Part shown: positions 25,076-37,925 of the stretch, in pieces | Numbering within the stretch: the first letter of the stretch is position 1 | How the letters are laid out: each line of letters starts with the position of its first letter | Origin: Limnoperna fortunei | Lineage: Eukaryota > Mollusca > Bivalvia > Mytilida > Modiolidae | Assembly (NCBI GenBank): GCA_944474755.1 | Contig: OX104118.1 | Location: forward strand, 67,957,575-68,021,574 | Length of the DNA stretch: 64,000 bases | Direction of reading: 5' to 3' | The notes under the pieces: generated by a model | The model's database searches: none | Told to the model about the DNA's origin: nothing | Seen by the model: the letters and a program-made list of their open reading frames with translations, nothing else | Made by a program: the position numbers and the translations under genes

Positions 25076-25232
25076 TTTAAATCTGCTTGTAAAACAGTTT
25101 CACGTTTTGATTTTAGTTATAGATCTGCATTTAATCAATCCCATATGCCATTAATTCCATTAATAAATAAATAAATATATATATTAGAATTAGTCAAAAT
25201 TATATTTTCCGTTTATCGTCATTTAAATTTAA

Positions 25233-25487
25233 GGGGCCTCGGTGGCCGAGTGGTTAAGATAATTCGTCTACTATTGATCTAGTGGTCTGTCAAAACTGAG
25301 ATTGCGGGTTCGAGTCTCACTGCGGGCAGAGTGTACTCGACTCCAATCTTAATTGATAAGGATCGCCAGTTTTCCTACCGAAGGTCGGCGGTTTTCTCCG
25401 GGTACTCCGGCTTCCTCTCCCAATAAAAACTGGATGCCATTTTATAGCGGAAAAATTGCCGAAAGTGGCGTTAAAACACCATTTAAA
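25233..25487 (+). mobile_element. tRNA-derived SINE
   Basis: A box 'tggccgagtggttaagata', B box 'gggttcgagtctc', then the family body 'gggtactccggcttcctctc' and tail. The aligned right-unit position near 41000 lacks it, so it inserted after the duplication. The flanks are similar (catttaaattt / catttatttat) but not a clean target duplication. Confidence 0.88.
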
Positions 25488-25756
25488 CATCAAGCATCAT
25501 TTATTTATTATATGTGTTGTAAGAAGAGCCCTATTTTGATACAACGATTTTAGAATGATGGAAAATTACACTTCTGTAATGGGTATACTCTTATTTACAA
25601 TCCTAATTTAACAAACTTTAATTGGTCAAAAGATTCAAATAAAAGTTCCTCTTGTTTTCGCGGTCGGTGATTATTCCTATGAATGATCTGAATTATCCAA
25701 TTACAAAAACATAAGAAATAAAACACAGTTTTTAAAATTATATTTCTATTTAATGT

Positions 25757-27411
25757 TTAAATGGTCTTCATCAAACAAAGTGGATGGAGCCTGTTCGTAC
25801 AGTCATGTGCGTGTAGCCTTGTGTTGCGAAACAGGCTTATAACCGGAGCTGCAGCACAGGTTAAATGACCGGAGGAGGATAAACTTTGACTTAAATCAGA
25901 ACTTATTGGGGCGTAGTTGTTACTCCAGACCCAGCGGCCTTGTGTGTCCCTTACAGCATCAATCCAAACGTCATCGTCTACAAACATGTTAAATATTTAT
26001 AAACTTATTGTAGCCATCACCTTTTGTAGCTTAATTTTCAGGTTTTCTCTTTTTATTCTTTTAATGTTATAAGGTTTTGAAACGTCGTTGTGGATACACA
26101 AAAATATTTAAAAAGTAAATACTTGTATAAGAAGGCGGGAAGAAAAATAACAATTTAAAAGTTCAGGATTCGTATAGTTTTATTATATATCTTAACTTAC
26201 AATTTCCCTTTCTAGTAACGTAATACAAAAAGCAAAGAAAATTAAAACGGCAATAAAATTTTGCAGACCAACAAATTAACCGCAAACCTTTTCAAATTTT
26301 GATATAAACAAATGTCCGCGTATTATGAAATAACAATTTGATCTTTGTCTGTTACTTTATGATACATAGTAGAACACTTACTATTATTTATATGGTTAAA
26401 GACAGCTTCCAAGTCAGACACTGAAGCAAAATCAGCTAATCGCCCACAGATCCCATGGCAGTAGTCCTAAAAAATATAGTGAGTGAGCAATTTTTCAACT
26501 TTATCATGACCAAAACCAAAACTTTGCATTACGCATGGTTGAAAATTTGTGATCATACTAGACCAAAAACAGGATGAAATGTGGATTAATTAGAATGTAA
26601 CCTACATATTATATTGAATGGGAGCTTAAAAGTACTTTTTCTAACATCTTATTGAGCCAACCATAGAAAATAGGGTAACAACGTGTTATTTAATGTAATA
26701 AAAGTCATCCATCGCAATTCAAGTCATCTAGGTTGAATGTCTCTGGACTTTTTCTGAAGTGTACAACATAGCGTCTCTTGCATCAGAAAACCAAATCGAA
26801 TGATGCAAAACGCAGTTACAATATGCACGGTGTCTGACACCGTCTTAGAAAAGGGTTGAACTGGAAACCAAAAACTAGTACAGACGATAAACAGAGGTAT
26901 TTATTTTCTTTTTGTTTACTTTAGAGTGTGATGTTGACACTCATTGACACATAGGCTTGGCCTTTATATTCGATTATTTTTTTGTGAGTAGTACTCAGAA
27001 TAAATTATTACAAATCTAATACGACAAAATCCTCTTTTTCGACTCTAGCGGGGCCTATACGCAATGATTTTCCTGTCGACATTTGTATAACAATTTTTAA
27101 TCTAGAAACCAAGTGTACAGATTAATAAACCGATTAAATGCTAAAAAATTAGCGGCACGAAGGTTGTCACCAATATTACAGCCGCGGTCAATGTCGGATT
27201 TAATTCCCACATTTGATTCAAACCAATAATCGAATAATTGGGGGTTATGTGATTTGTTTTACAATGAACATTTGTTTGGTAGTTCATTCATTCATTCTTT
27301 ATTTCCTCTTAATAGAGATTCAAGTAATGAATACAATACATATTATACTAGTAGACAAAATACAAACTATATCGCATAATATACATTTTTGTCATGGAAA
27401 AAAAACCCAAC

Positions 27412-27506
<95 letters not shown>

Positions 27507-30500
27507 ATTAGTTAATTAATTAACAGATGAATAATTAAAACTGGACATGGACATATAGCGTGAATTAGATTATCTTATCGGATGTCTCTACGATATTTAG
27601 CCACACATTGGGCTACATGAGCATGACACAATTTTGTAAAGTTTATCAATTGGTCATCATTCAGTGTTGTGTTTGGTTCCCTCCCCAATAACACTTGAAA
27701 TTGTTCCTCATGATCATAACTGTCTAGTTCAATAAACAATTCGTGCGGATAATTGTCAATAACTATATCCCACCAAACATCCTGGAGGATCCAAGTTGAC
27801 GGACAATTTAGACATGCATGAATATAGACATCTTCAAATGATCGATTGCAATACGCACATACGCCATTGGAAGAATATGGTATTTCGGCCCAAACTTTTG
27901 TTATAAGGTAAGATCGTCTTATTTCCGTAAAAGTTAGTGAGTGTTTCCAGAAGTGTGCCAACTGGACACTATGGTGCAAGTTTCTAAATCTGGAAAAATC
28001 ATTGTCATTGGTTATTCGACTATGCCAATCGGAAGTGTGTTTTTCAAAAATTGCATTGTTTACAATTTTTCTCCACGCATCTTTTTCAGGAAAATAACGA
28101 TCTAACATATAGTCCAAGATATATCTAGAGAGTCCATATTTAAAGAGAATATCTATTATGTCTGGAATGAAACCATAGTGTTGACGTCTTTTGTCTACCA
28201 TAAACGAGAAAAGTCTTATAACGAAAATCTTTTTAGACAGATAGGTTTCGTTCATAACACACAGTTTATTTAGGAATAACAACTTCTTTTTATCAATATA
28301 AGCGTCAATAGGATGCAGTCCAAGTACACTCTGACAAATATCGGATCTAGTTAGCGTTTTAAGGTTCAAAATATGTTTTATAATGAAGTGTTGAAATTTG
28401 TTTAATGTCAACCAATCAGATGATTTCAAGTTAGTCCACATTTCACAACCATATAGGGCAGTTGGCAGGACAACGGTCTTATAAAGTTTAACAAATATTG
28501 ACGGGTTTGTACATTGCGAGGAGATTCCGTTCAGTGCGAAGTATGCATTTCTTCCTTTTCTGCACGCATTCACAGTTCTATCGATCGACTTCAATTTAGA
28601 GTTTATCTCAATTCCAAGATGACAGTAAGTTTCTGCTTTTGGAATAAGTTCATCACCGATATACCATAAATAATTTATATTACAGTCTCTTGAATTTGCA
28701 GCAAATTGCAGAATACAAGATTTGTCCGCGTTAAAACAAAACCGCCACTTATTAGAAAAATTTACACAAATATCAAGCATTTTTTGTAATTGACGTGGAG
28801 ATGTGCTAACACACGCTATATCATCAGCCAAGGAAGGAGCACAAGAAGTTATATTAAAAATACCAGTGTTTCTATTCGCTTTTTCAAGACTAACAATTAG
28901 GTCGTTTATAAAAATAAGATATAGCAAACCTGACAATACGCCGCCTTGGCGAACTCCCTCTTCAACAGTAAAATACATAGATTGACTCTGATTGACTATT
29001 ACAGCACTTTTAGTATCAGTATAACATTTATTTATTAAGTTCCAAATATTCCCTGTTATTCCTAATCTATACAATTTAACCATTAAACCCTTTCTCCATA
29101 CGGTGTCAAATGCCTTACGGCTATCTAAGAAAGCTACAAACACATTGCTACACATTTAATGAAAAATCATTGTAGTCATTAGTATATCTATAATATACAT
29201 AATATATAGAAATTGTTCAATTTAGACGTATTTGTAGGTTTCGATTGTCATTTTTTCAAGTTTAATGTTAAAAAGAAGAATGGTTTGGTTTTTTTGTGTT
29301 AAACGCCACTTTCAGCAATTTTTCAGCTATGTTATGGATTGCAGTTTTATTGGGAGGAAGCCGGAGTACCAGGAGAAAAACCCGGACCTGTGGTAGGAAA
29401 ACAGACAGTCCTTGTCAGTTAAGATTGGAATCGAGTACACGCTGCCCGCAGCAAAACTATAACCCACAATCTAAGTGTTTGCAGATCAAATGATTAATAG
29501 TAGCTAACTAACTACCTTAATCACTCGGCCACCGCGGCCATGCAAAGAAAAATGGCTAATTATTTTTTTCATACAAAATACATTAAACCGGTAGAACAAA
29601 TAGCAAACGCCCTTGATGGACAACTTTCAAACACAAATTCTTTTGCTCTTTTGTCTCTGTTATTACAGCTGTATTGATAATAAAATGAAATTACTTACAA
29701 CGCTTTCTTGCCAGGTCATCGCATGTGTACCATAATGATAGCACAAACCACTGCGAGAATTGGCTAACGTGTATGGAGACGGACAGTGTCGGTGACCACC
29801 ACCAACAAACTGATGATTTACACAGTCTGAAAAAGAGAAAAGTTTTTCTTGACCTCAAACAAAAATTTATTCCCACTGCTTCCTAGGTCACGTGTATCAA
29901 GTCTTAACGTAAAATATATTTTCAATGATTATTGTCCTGGCTTTAAATATTTCTTTACATCCAGCAAGCAATCTATCTTACAATTGTTTTTAACTAATTT
30001 CTTTTTGAATTTTTAATAAAAAATAGTCTTGGTATTTGTTTCTAATCTGTTCATTGTAGAATCAAATATATAAACATGCCCAATATCGGATTACTCACTT
30101 TCTGTATTTGTGTTTTTCGGTTCTTTATGTTTGTTTAATTCCGATATGTTATCGTTTAATGACTTTAAGCTCTTTTCCTTGCTATTTTTTCTAGATCCTA
30201 AATGCTTGCGTCAATCGATTGTGTCTTTTATGAAAATAATTGGTCCGATTGTAATTATCATTATGATAAACATTTGACTTCAAATACCATTAGTTATCCT
30301 AGACTGAAGTTGTTCTTCTGTAGATGTTGATCGTGTTACTATTAGTATTTATCTATGCACGCACGATAACTATATTATTGACTAATGTTACTTGTACATA
30401 ATGTTTAATTCTAATATGACGTGCTTTAAAGGCTTTGAGACCACAACTGTGGTAAAAAAATGATTTATCTATGAGCAACACGCGCTGAGAAGGGCGTGTT

Positions 30501-31495
30501 TTAAATGGCTGTTCCAATTACAAAACTGTAACTCCCACAGGAAAGCTATTTCATATGACGTATAAATCTTATAAATAGCGACACGCTCTATAATTATCCG
30601 TTGCAATATATTGTGTGTTACATTGACGGAACAGCCAGTTTATGGCGGAAATGATGTTTTCTATAGGTACGAAAATATTATAAATGTACTCTAATTTTCT
30701 TATTAGAATAGAAAAAATTCACGGAGGCTGTTATTTATCATTGTTTTACCACAGGATGACCATTTATGTCGTATTATTTTATCCCGAGCGACAGCGAGGG
30801 ATAAAATAACGACATAAATGGTCATCCTGTGGTAAAACAATGATAAATCACAGTCTCCGTGAATTATTTCTTAAACATCTTATAACATATTTTGTGTTAA
30901 ATTAGATCAATTTCATTAAACCTAAAATATATACAATCAAGTTATAACATTGCAATATGTGTTTTCTCTTATTTTAGTTTTAAGGAATGTAACCACAATT
31001 AAAACAAGTATCTATGGCGAACATCTTTTCTTCATTTTACGTTATATAGAGCATGCGTACTTGTTCCTACAGTCGTATGTGAGGTTTGTACTATAGGGGC
31101 ATGAGTTGTAGTTGTAGTTTCTGCTTGAAAATGCATGTTGCCATCGTTACAAAGATCAGTTTTGCAACATCCTCCCTTTAATGAAATTCCAGTTTGCCTT
31201 CGTCCAAAACCAGTTTGTATTGGTGCGCCAAATCGTTGACAAAGCTAAAGGTAAAATAATTATTATGCTGAGCCACAGTGCACACAAATATGAACAAGAA
31301 CTTTATGTTAGACTTGAATGTTTATGATCCTCAAATTTTCAAGATATTTACACATTGATGATGAACGAAGTGACTAATTATCACGTGTTGGTGCAGAAAA
31401 TAAGTATAGTGCTGTATTTTGAGCAGTATATATACTACATGTACATGTATATAGAATCAGAGAATCAAATAGTTATATTGCTGGACGTAAAACAA

Positions 31496-31535
<40 letters not shown>

Positions 31536-34500
31536 TAGTTATAACTATTGAAATGTATAATCATACTATGACTTATCCTCATATTGGATAAGTCTCGTTA
31601 TTGAGGAGAGCAAAGATATTTATAGTATTATTAGTCATGATTGAAAAAACATATGCACATGTTTTTTGTGCGCACGCACTTGTTTGAGCTACATCCTCTT
31701 TTTCTTGAACAGCTTCAAGACAGGGATGGAACATTTTTGAAAAAATGGGAAACTTTGTACCAGAAGATAAGATTTAATTCAGGGCTATAAGTATTGTGTA
31801 ATCGAAAGAAATGGGACCAAAGAGGAAAAGCTCTTCTCCTTATGCGAGTACTGGCAGAAAGAAAAAAAGTTCAAAGAAACAAACACCAATCCCAGTGGCA
31901 ATGATTGCAGAACAGGAGGATGGGATGAAGAGGATACCACCATGTGCCAGAATAACATTGGGTCCAAAGATACATCTACCAGTTCTGAAACTTGCATAGA
32001 TAAACAGCTTATAACAGGTACTAGTACCAACACAGATATGTTAAATTTGGATAACCCCAGTCTAGTAACAAGTGTCAGTGACACATTAGATGCTAAAGTT
32101 CCCCACAATCTTAAAGAACAGATTTGGAATGGGGAGTACATTTAGAAAAACTGGTGCCAAAAGGTTGCTATGCAACTATTTATCCTGATTCTTGCATTCT
32201 CTGCAATTAGACACCAGATATCTCCAGGATAATCGGGGTAACATTTCACTCAATATAATTAGTGTGTAAGGCGTTAGTTTAACAATTTGGGAGATTGTAC
32301 ATTTCATAAAATTCCTCAGTTTTCTAACTGACATTGTACCAATTTATTTGCACCACAATGAATAATTAACATTTGAGGTGGTCCCTCTTCAAGAAAAATA
32401 TCATGAACCAATTTCTACAGCTCCTCCCAATTAATTATCAGCGTTCGGAAGATTGATATAGACTTTTAATTCATTGAAATATTTGACTTTAATTATTTTA
32501 TTGAACATAATTCTTGCAGAATGAACATTTCATTGCTTAATGTTGTCTTATTGTTTATTGCACTTGAATTGATTGTATGGTGAGCTATTTAGTCCTATTG
32601 AAAGGTCGGCCACCACATTCGATTGTTTATTAAAGCCATGTCCATTTAATGTCAATATGTGTCCTTGGTATCTTTGATGTATCGAAATTACCGTATACCT
32701 GTATATGTTTCTTACGATAGTCTTGAATATGGTAAGTAATTGCATAAGCAAACAGAGAATACATTAATTATTCATTGTACGTCTTATGTAATATAGGTAA
32801 CATACTGTTTCCTCCATACATCCAAGTCTGAATACTGGTCGCAGATCAAACGTGAGAGTTTCCAACATAAAACATTCCTGAAAAAAGTATTAACATTTTT
32901 AAGTGCATACATGACAAATGAGCTCTAAATGAGCAACACGTTTATACAGTAAATATAGTGAACTTGGAGAAAAATAAATTTTTGTAGAAAAACTAGTACA
33001 CTTACGTGTCCAGCAGTACATGTCCGAGTATTGGTACAATTCCCTGCTTTATCTAACTCATTACACTCATAACACTGGACTAAAATTAAATAAAGATAAT
33101 TTGTAAATTTGTGTTTGATCTACTGTACTGATGTACTTCAACAGTTATGTGTCATGTCGAGTATTTAGGAAAGTTGATTTTTAAATTACAAATCGCAAAT
33201 GTTAAGAACTTAGAGTGTGATAATTTGTTGTAGCGCGTAAACACGTTAAATTCTTACTCCTTACGAGAACACAAAATGTAAATCTGAATGCTTACAGGTG
33301 TGTGCATAAATTATGCCCTAATAAATCTTGTTAATTTGGGGCTAACATGAGATAATTTGTCGGACCAATCATTATTTTAACCTGCTTGATGAAAATCGGA
33401 GGTATATATAGTGATGGGGGTGTATGTTCGTCCGTCCGTCTGTTACAATTTTATCCGCAACTCCACCTACATCGCTGGTAAAATTTTCACAGAATCTTTG
33501 TCACATAGTGCCATTGTGATTTTGTCATTGACATAAGTCATACCTATCCCGACCTACACCTACAAGACTGAATGAAATTTGATGAAAATTTAACAAAATC
33601 TGTGTTACATAGTGCCATTTGCCGCCTGATATTTATCATTTTTAACGGAATGATATTTGGGGTTTCCCATAAAAAACATGAACTTTGCTATTCTTTGACA
33701 CAGGGTGATACTTATTTTCTATTATCAATTCCTCCTACAGTTTTCAACCACAGATCTCTTGGGAAGTTCATATATTCCAGATATTTATATATAGGGTTTA
33801 AGTATTTTATATATATAATCTAGAAAAACAATGAAATATCAGCAATAATACATAAACAAAAGTCAACCAGATTAATATTTGTGCACTCAGTAACCACACT
33901 TACTTTTAAAAAAAAATGTTGTACATGACTAATTAATTCTTTTAAATATCGAAAACAGTTTGCTTAGATAACTTACAGCATTTTCCGCACATACGAGGAC
34001 AGATGTTTGAAGCTATGCAGTCATTACTACAAAAGCCAGGGTCCGCCATTGATAACCTCAGACAAATATCAGTGTCAAAGTTCTCGCAACCATTTTCAGT
34101 TATTGGTAAAGCTAAAATGACAAAATGAAATGGAATTTTTTATATCCATAATTTAAGTCCTTTAAATGATATATTTTAATTACTGAAATACAGAAATTGG
34201 TTACATATTTTGAAGAAATATGTACTCCGATACAAAATACAAATTTAAAGAACAAATAGAAGGCGTGAGCATTGGAATTTACATACAAATTAATAGTTAA
34301 ATAATATTTTCAAAATGTTATAATCTCATAAGCATGTAACAGACCTGTACTGCTAAATCAAAATGAAATAATTATGCTCGATATATTTAATAGTAAAGCT
34401 GGTTTTTGTTTTATCTGATGTTGTTGGTATTACATATGGATAGTAAAAGAGTAAAACTAAACCTGTGCTATTTTGAACCATAACAGTTGTTCTTTGTGGT

Positions 34501-37500
34501 AAAAGATCCATATCTGATGGTAACATATTATTACAGTTGTCCATCGAACAACAACCTGCCGTTACAGTAACATCTGACCTCTTGCCAGTGTTGTGTTCAC
34601 ACAGCTAAAAATAAACAAATAATGTATACTAATTTATTAACATACGTATAGATATCAGATCGTTCGCATTATCTTATTTTCATTCGTCAAATAGGATGGA
34701 ATTTTAAAACATAGTTGAATGTTTACTAGGATTGCTATATTGTTTTCCAGCTAAATTACAACGTATATATTATTGTACTTTTAAGAATTAAAGCCAAAAT
34801 TTAGACTGACTCGATCTTCTATCGTCGACTATCAACTTACATTTTTCACAGCACAACCCATATTATAGCGTTCCTCAAAATCGTCCGTAAACGTCTGTGT
34901 TGTGAAGCAGTACTAAAACAATAAATGAATATTGTAATATCCGAAAAGTTAATAGTTATCATAGCATGCCAAAATATTGAAGGAAATATTGTCAATAAAA
35001 TACCAGTACATTTTGTATAATAATGTTATCACAGGCACTGAGATTATCTACATTTATCAGTGGTGCCTAGGGCAAAAAAATTATGTCACGGTCAAAAATG
35101 ATTATCTCACCTAATATGCGATAAAAGTTTAAAGGTATCTTCCTTGGAATAAAAAAATCTGTTAATTTAAAACAAATGCCGCAATTATATAGCAAGAAAC
35201 TTAAAAAATTGAAACAATAAAAAAAAATTAATTAATTTGTATCCAATTATTCAGAACAAAATTTAATGTCCTATAAAATCATTACGCTAGATGATAATCT
35301 GCAAATATTCATATGCCTGACGGGGCTCGTTTTTAATGTACATGACCGTTGGTTTGACAGTCGACTGGTACAAAACAGACGTTGGACTCCATCGACATTC
35401 GATCAACATTTAATAGCTATTTGTCTGATATCAGACAAAGCATTTATTTATGTAAACATTAAAGTGAAAGTGACAATCGAGTTATGTTGTAAACTAATAA
35501 CTAAATCGCATGCTCATCAACGGACTTATTAATATCATAATAACACACGACTTACGTGATCTTGGGACGGACAGTCGACCAACGTTGTGCAGTTAGCTGG
35601 ATGATCTATTTCATGACATTTATAACACTTAAGAGCTGTAAAAATTAACATTACCTATTATTACATGAATAGAATTTTGCGTGGTTTTGATTGGTCAAAA
35701 AACAACTTTCGGGTCACGATAAATCGCAACAGTACTAAAATTACATAAAATGTTTGTACGCTGCACGATTCCGCTGCATAGTAGTCAAGCGGAATCCGAT
35801 ATCGACCTGGTTTTTATGTTTTAGCCAATCAGAATAGCCGTCTTAATAAATTCAGTCGTCCAATCAAATCGATTGTATTACTTGTACACAATTCAATGAC
35901 GTCAGCTATACATACATCGTGCGTGTCAACAACAAATGGGAGAAACGTCGGTTCTGCGATATATTCATTCAATTATACTCTTCTCAATATTTGAAACTGG
36001 AATTTCAGGATTATCAGCAAATTGATATCAAAATGCAGTATTAAATAAAACATATTAAGGGTAACTAGCATTACAACAATTACAAAATGTAAGCAGGCGC
36101 TCCAATAGAATATACATCCTCAGTTTTTCTTATCAAGGGAGATGGTGGTTTTATTCATGTAATAAAACAATTAATGACTTTGATATACGGTCCCTATCAG
36201 GATTTATCAGCCCTCAAAATGTATATTCACCTCGCCTAGCGGCTCGGTGAATATTACATTTCTCTGGCTGATAAATCCTGATAGCGACCTATATCAAAGT
36301 CATTAATTGTATAATATTAATAGTTATGACATAATGTCGTACTGCTTCTACTTATATGTATGAGCAACTCAGTTTTATGATATTGTTTATCAATCAGGAA
36401 AATTACAATAAATGTATATAAAATATCATTAACGAAACAAAGGTTAATAGAATTTACTGCGCTAGACGCGCGTATCGTTTTATATCATGTTGTGTAATGT
36501 TAAGGTGATGCAGGAGAATTTCACTTAAAATAATTTGTCAATGAATTTTCTTTAAATTCGCAAGAGTTAATAATGAAAGAAATTATTATGAAATTTACCA
36601 TAAATGTTCTATATATTTTGAAATTTTTGCAAAAATGGCAGATGGTGTTCTGCATCCCCTTTAATCGCACAAAAGACCATTATTTTTCTAAAAATGACAG
36701 TTATTTGTGATTGGTCTAAGTTATGTTGTTACAGTCTGACAGTTACATTGTGGATTTTTAAAACAAAAATTAGTTAATTAAAACAGATAGAAAGCTTAAA
36801 GGTAAAGAATCGTATTGTGAGTAAGCTTTACTTTCGACATCGTCAACAACAAAACGGTAAACATACTAAAAAACAATTGTCAGCATACAGCTATATAGTG
36901 TATTTACAACCGATTTGACGGTTTTAAATATGTTAACAAAAATACCTTTGTAAAAGCCAAGGGGCGTATTGTAAATGAGTTTTACTTACGACATCTTCCA
37001 CAGAACCTGGTACATATACTGGAAAAACAGCTGTCAGAACACATATCAGGTCTTAGTTGTGCCATTCTATTACAAACATCAGAGTCAAAGTCGTTACAGA
37101 CCTGTCCATTGGTACCAAAAAATCCAAGAACACAGGCACCTAAATCTAAAAAGGAATCAGAATATAGGATACAAATGTAGAGTAGACGATTTAGGTCAAT
37201 TGTAGATAGTCATGTTCACATTTTAAATATGTAAATATGTGATAGCGACTACTTGTTCCAGAACTTGGACATTTTGAAAGCATTGAATAAATGTGTTTAT
37301 ACTGTGATATGAACGGTTCTCTACTTAAAGCATGAAAGGCTTTAAATACTTAAACAAAATGGGCAATTATTGTAACATCATATTTAATTACAGGTGGAAG
37401 AAACACAAAGCGTACACTTCATTAAATTACTTAAAACAGGACAACACATCACCAAACAGGCACATAAGATAAACAGAACAAAATCAATGGCATAAACCAC

Positions 37501-37925
37501 GCGTTTCTGGCGTAGAAAATTTTATAAGCTTTTTATCATTCATGACATTTTACTTCCAGACATGTTGATGCCTTTGCTGGCGGAATGTTAGTCCCCGAAG
37601 GTATCAGCCCAGTGGTCGTAATGGGATATAGTCATTGTTAAAATATACTACCTAAATGTTTGAAAATAATATAATTCTAAGATTTTCCTTTTCGCAAGGG
37701 GAAGATAGCTTAGCAGGATTTGATAATACAATTTAAATTGTTAAATATGTTAAATATGTTTTGGGTTTGATAGTCATTGATAAGTCTTTATTACAGGAAA
37801 GGCGCATCTGGCGTAGAAGTGTTTAATTACCTTGTTATCTTTGATGACAGTTTATTATGCAAATGTATACGTAATAAATACAGTATAGTAATCAACTTAC
37901 ACAACACAGTTAGTAACTCCCTCAT
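25757..37925 (-). CDS. Secreted ShKT-LU-ShKT-LU-CTLD protein, copy A
   Basis: Twelve exons: 37925-37901, 37145-36990, 35635-35556, 34912-34841, 34604-34463, 34111-33977, 33079-33006, 32877-32806, 31244-31061, 29826-29699, 26466-26382, 25977-25757. The total is 1374 bases, exactly 458 codons, with matching phases and no stop. Exons 1-2 encode the signal peptide, starting MRELLTVLYLGACVLGF. ShKT-1 is in exon 2 (CGRC end). LU-1 is in exons 3-5 (KCYKC to CCSMDNCN, ten Cys). ShKT-2 is exon 6 (CGKC end). LU-2 is in exons 7-9 (QCYEC to CCKTDLCN, ten Cys), followed by a Thr-rich linker (AETTTTTHAPIV). The CTLD is in exons 10-12 (CYHYGTHAMTWQ, CGRLADFAS, WIDAVRDTQGRWVWSNN, HDCTNRLHPLC). No EPN/QPD motif or transmembrane segment is seen. 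LU and ShKT folds occur in toxins and in harmless receptors and matrix proteins, so toxicity is not implied. Role inferred: extracellular binding. Confidence 0.9.
27284..29158 (-). mobile_element. 5'-truncated non-LTR retrotransposon with open RT ORF
   Basis: The ORF 29155-27575 encodes 526 residues without stops. It starts inside the reverse transcriptase (LDSRKAFDTVWRKG), with motif B (EGVRQGGVLSGLLYLIFIND), an apparently intact catalytic SLADDIAC, a thumb region, and a C-terminal Zn-binding CAYC...H...C motif. The endonuclease and upstream ORF are absent. The 3' region holds a long (AAAT)n array and ends near 27284 in a short (GAAT)n-type tail. It lies in intron 10 of copy A, antisense-neutral (same strand as the gene), and is absent from copy B's intron 10. 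The open frame suggests recent insertion. Confidence 0.88.
27412..27509. repeat. (AAAT)n microsatellite
   Basis: About 24 copies of AAAT inside the 3' untranslated part of the retrotransposon remnant. Confidence 0.95.
29284..29543 (-). mobile_element. tRNA-derived SINE, minus strand
   Basis: Reverse orientation of the family: body 'ggaagccggagtacc' and A box complement 'aatcactcggccaccg'. Near-perfect 12-base target duplication aaagaagaatgg (29272-29283) and aaagaaaaatgg (29544-29555). It lies in intron 10 of copy A, about 130 bases beyond the retrotransposon's truncated 5' end. Confidence 0.88.
30711..30870. repeat. Long near-perfect palindrome (fold-back element)
   Basis: Arms of about 70 bases (30711-30783 and 30796-30870) match almost fully, with a short loop around 'gagcgacagcga'. 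It lies in intron 9 of copy A. The RNA could form a long hairpin. Probably a MITE-like fold-back element. Confidence 0.93.
31499..31534. repeat. (AATC)n tail of a SINE-like element
   Basis: Nine AATC copies after 'gctggacgtaaaacaac', the same ending as the element at 15290-15547. Confidence 0.8.
31811..32145 (+). pseudogene. Frameshifted coding fragment, probably from a mobile element
   Basis: One frame gives a Lys/Ser-rich start (MGPKRKSSSPYASTGRKKKS). Near 31940 the likely continuation is in another frame and ends with LKEQIWNGEYI and a stop. The basic start plus the 'IW.GEY' ending is the kind of sequence I associate with mobile-element proteins in bivalves, but the family is not certain. 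It lies antisense in intron 8 of copy A. Confidence 0.4.
33395..33625 (+). repeat. Probable dispersed repeat with internal direct repeat
   Basis: Holds 'gttcgtccgtccgtctgtt' and two copies of a block ending 'cacatagtgccatt' / 'tacatagtgccatt' about 110 bases apart. It lies in intron 6 of copy A. The family is not identified. Confidence 0.4.
36160..36312. repeat. Palindromic fold-back element
   Basis: Arms of about 70 bases around a centre near 36236 ('cctagcggctcg'). Arm motifs: 'ttaatgactttgatata' / 'tatatcaaagtcattaa' and 'caggatttatcagcc' / 'ggctgataaatcctg'. It lies in intron 2 of copy A and is not seen in copy B. Confidence 0.9.
36806..36890 (-). pseudogene. Vestigial ShKT exon fragment in intron 2 of copy A
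   Basis: Aligns along its length with the 3' part of exon 2 and its donor (36956-37045): 'cgtattgt', 'tttact.tcgacatc', 'acatact', 'caattgtcag' against 'cagctgtcag'. The donor is destroyed (acttac to actttc) and the cysteine pattern is lost. Copy B has a matching relic at 52005-52045. Confidence 0.65.
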
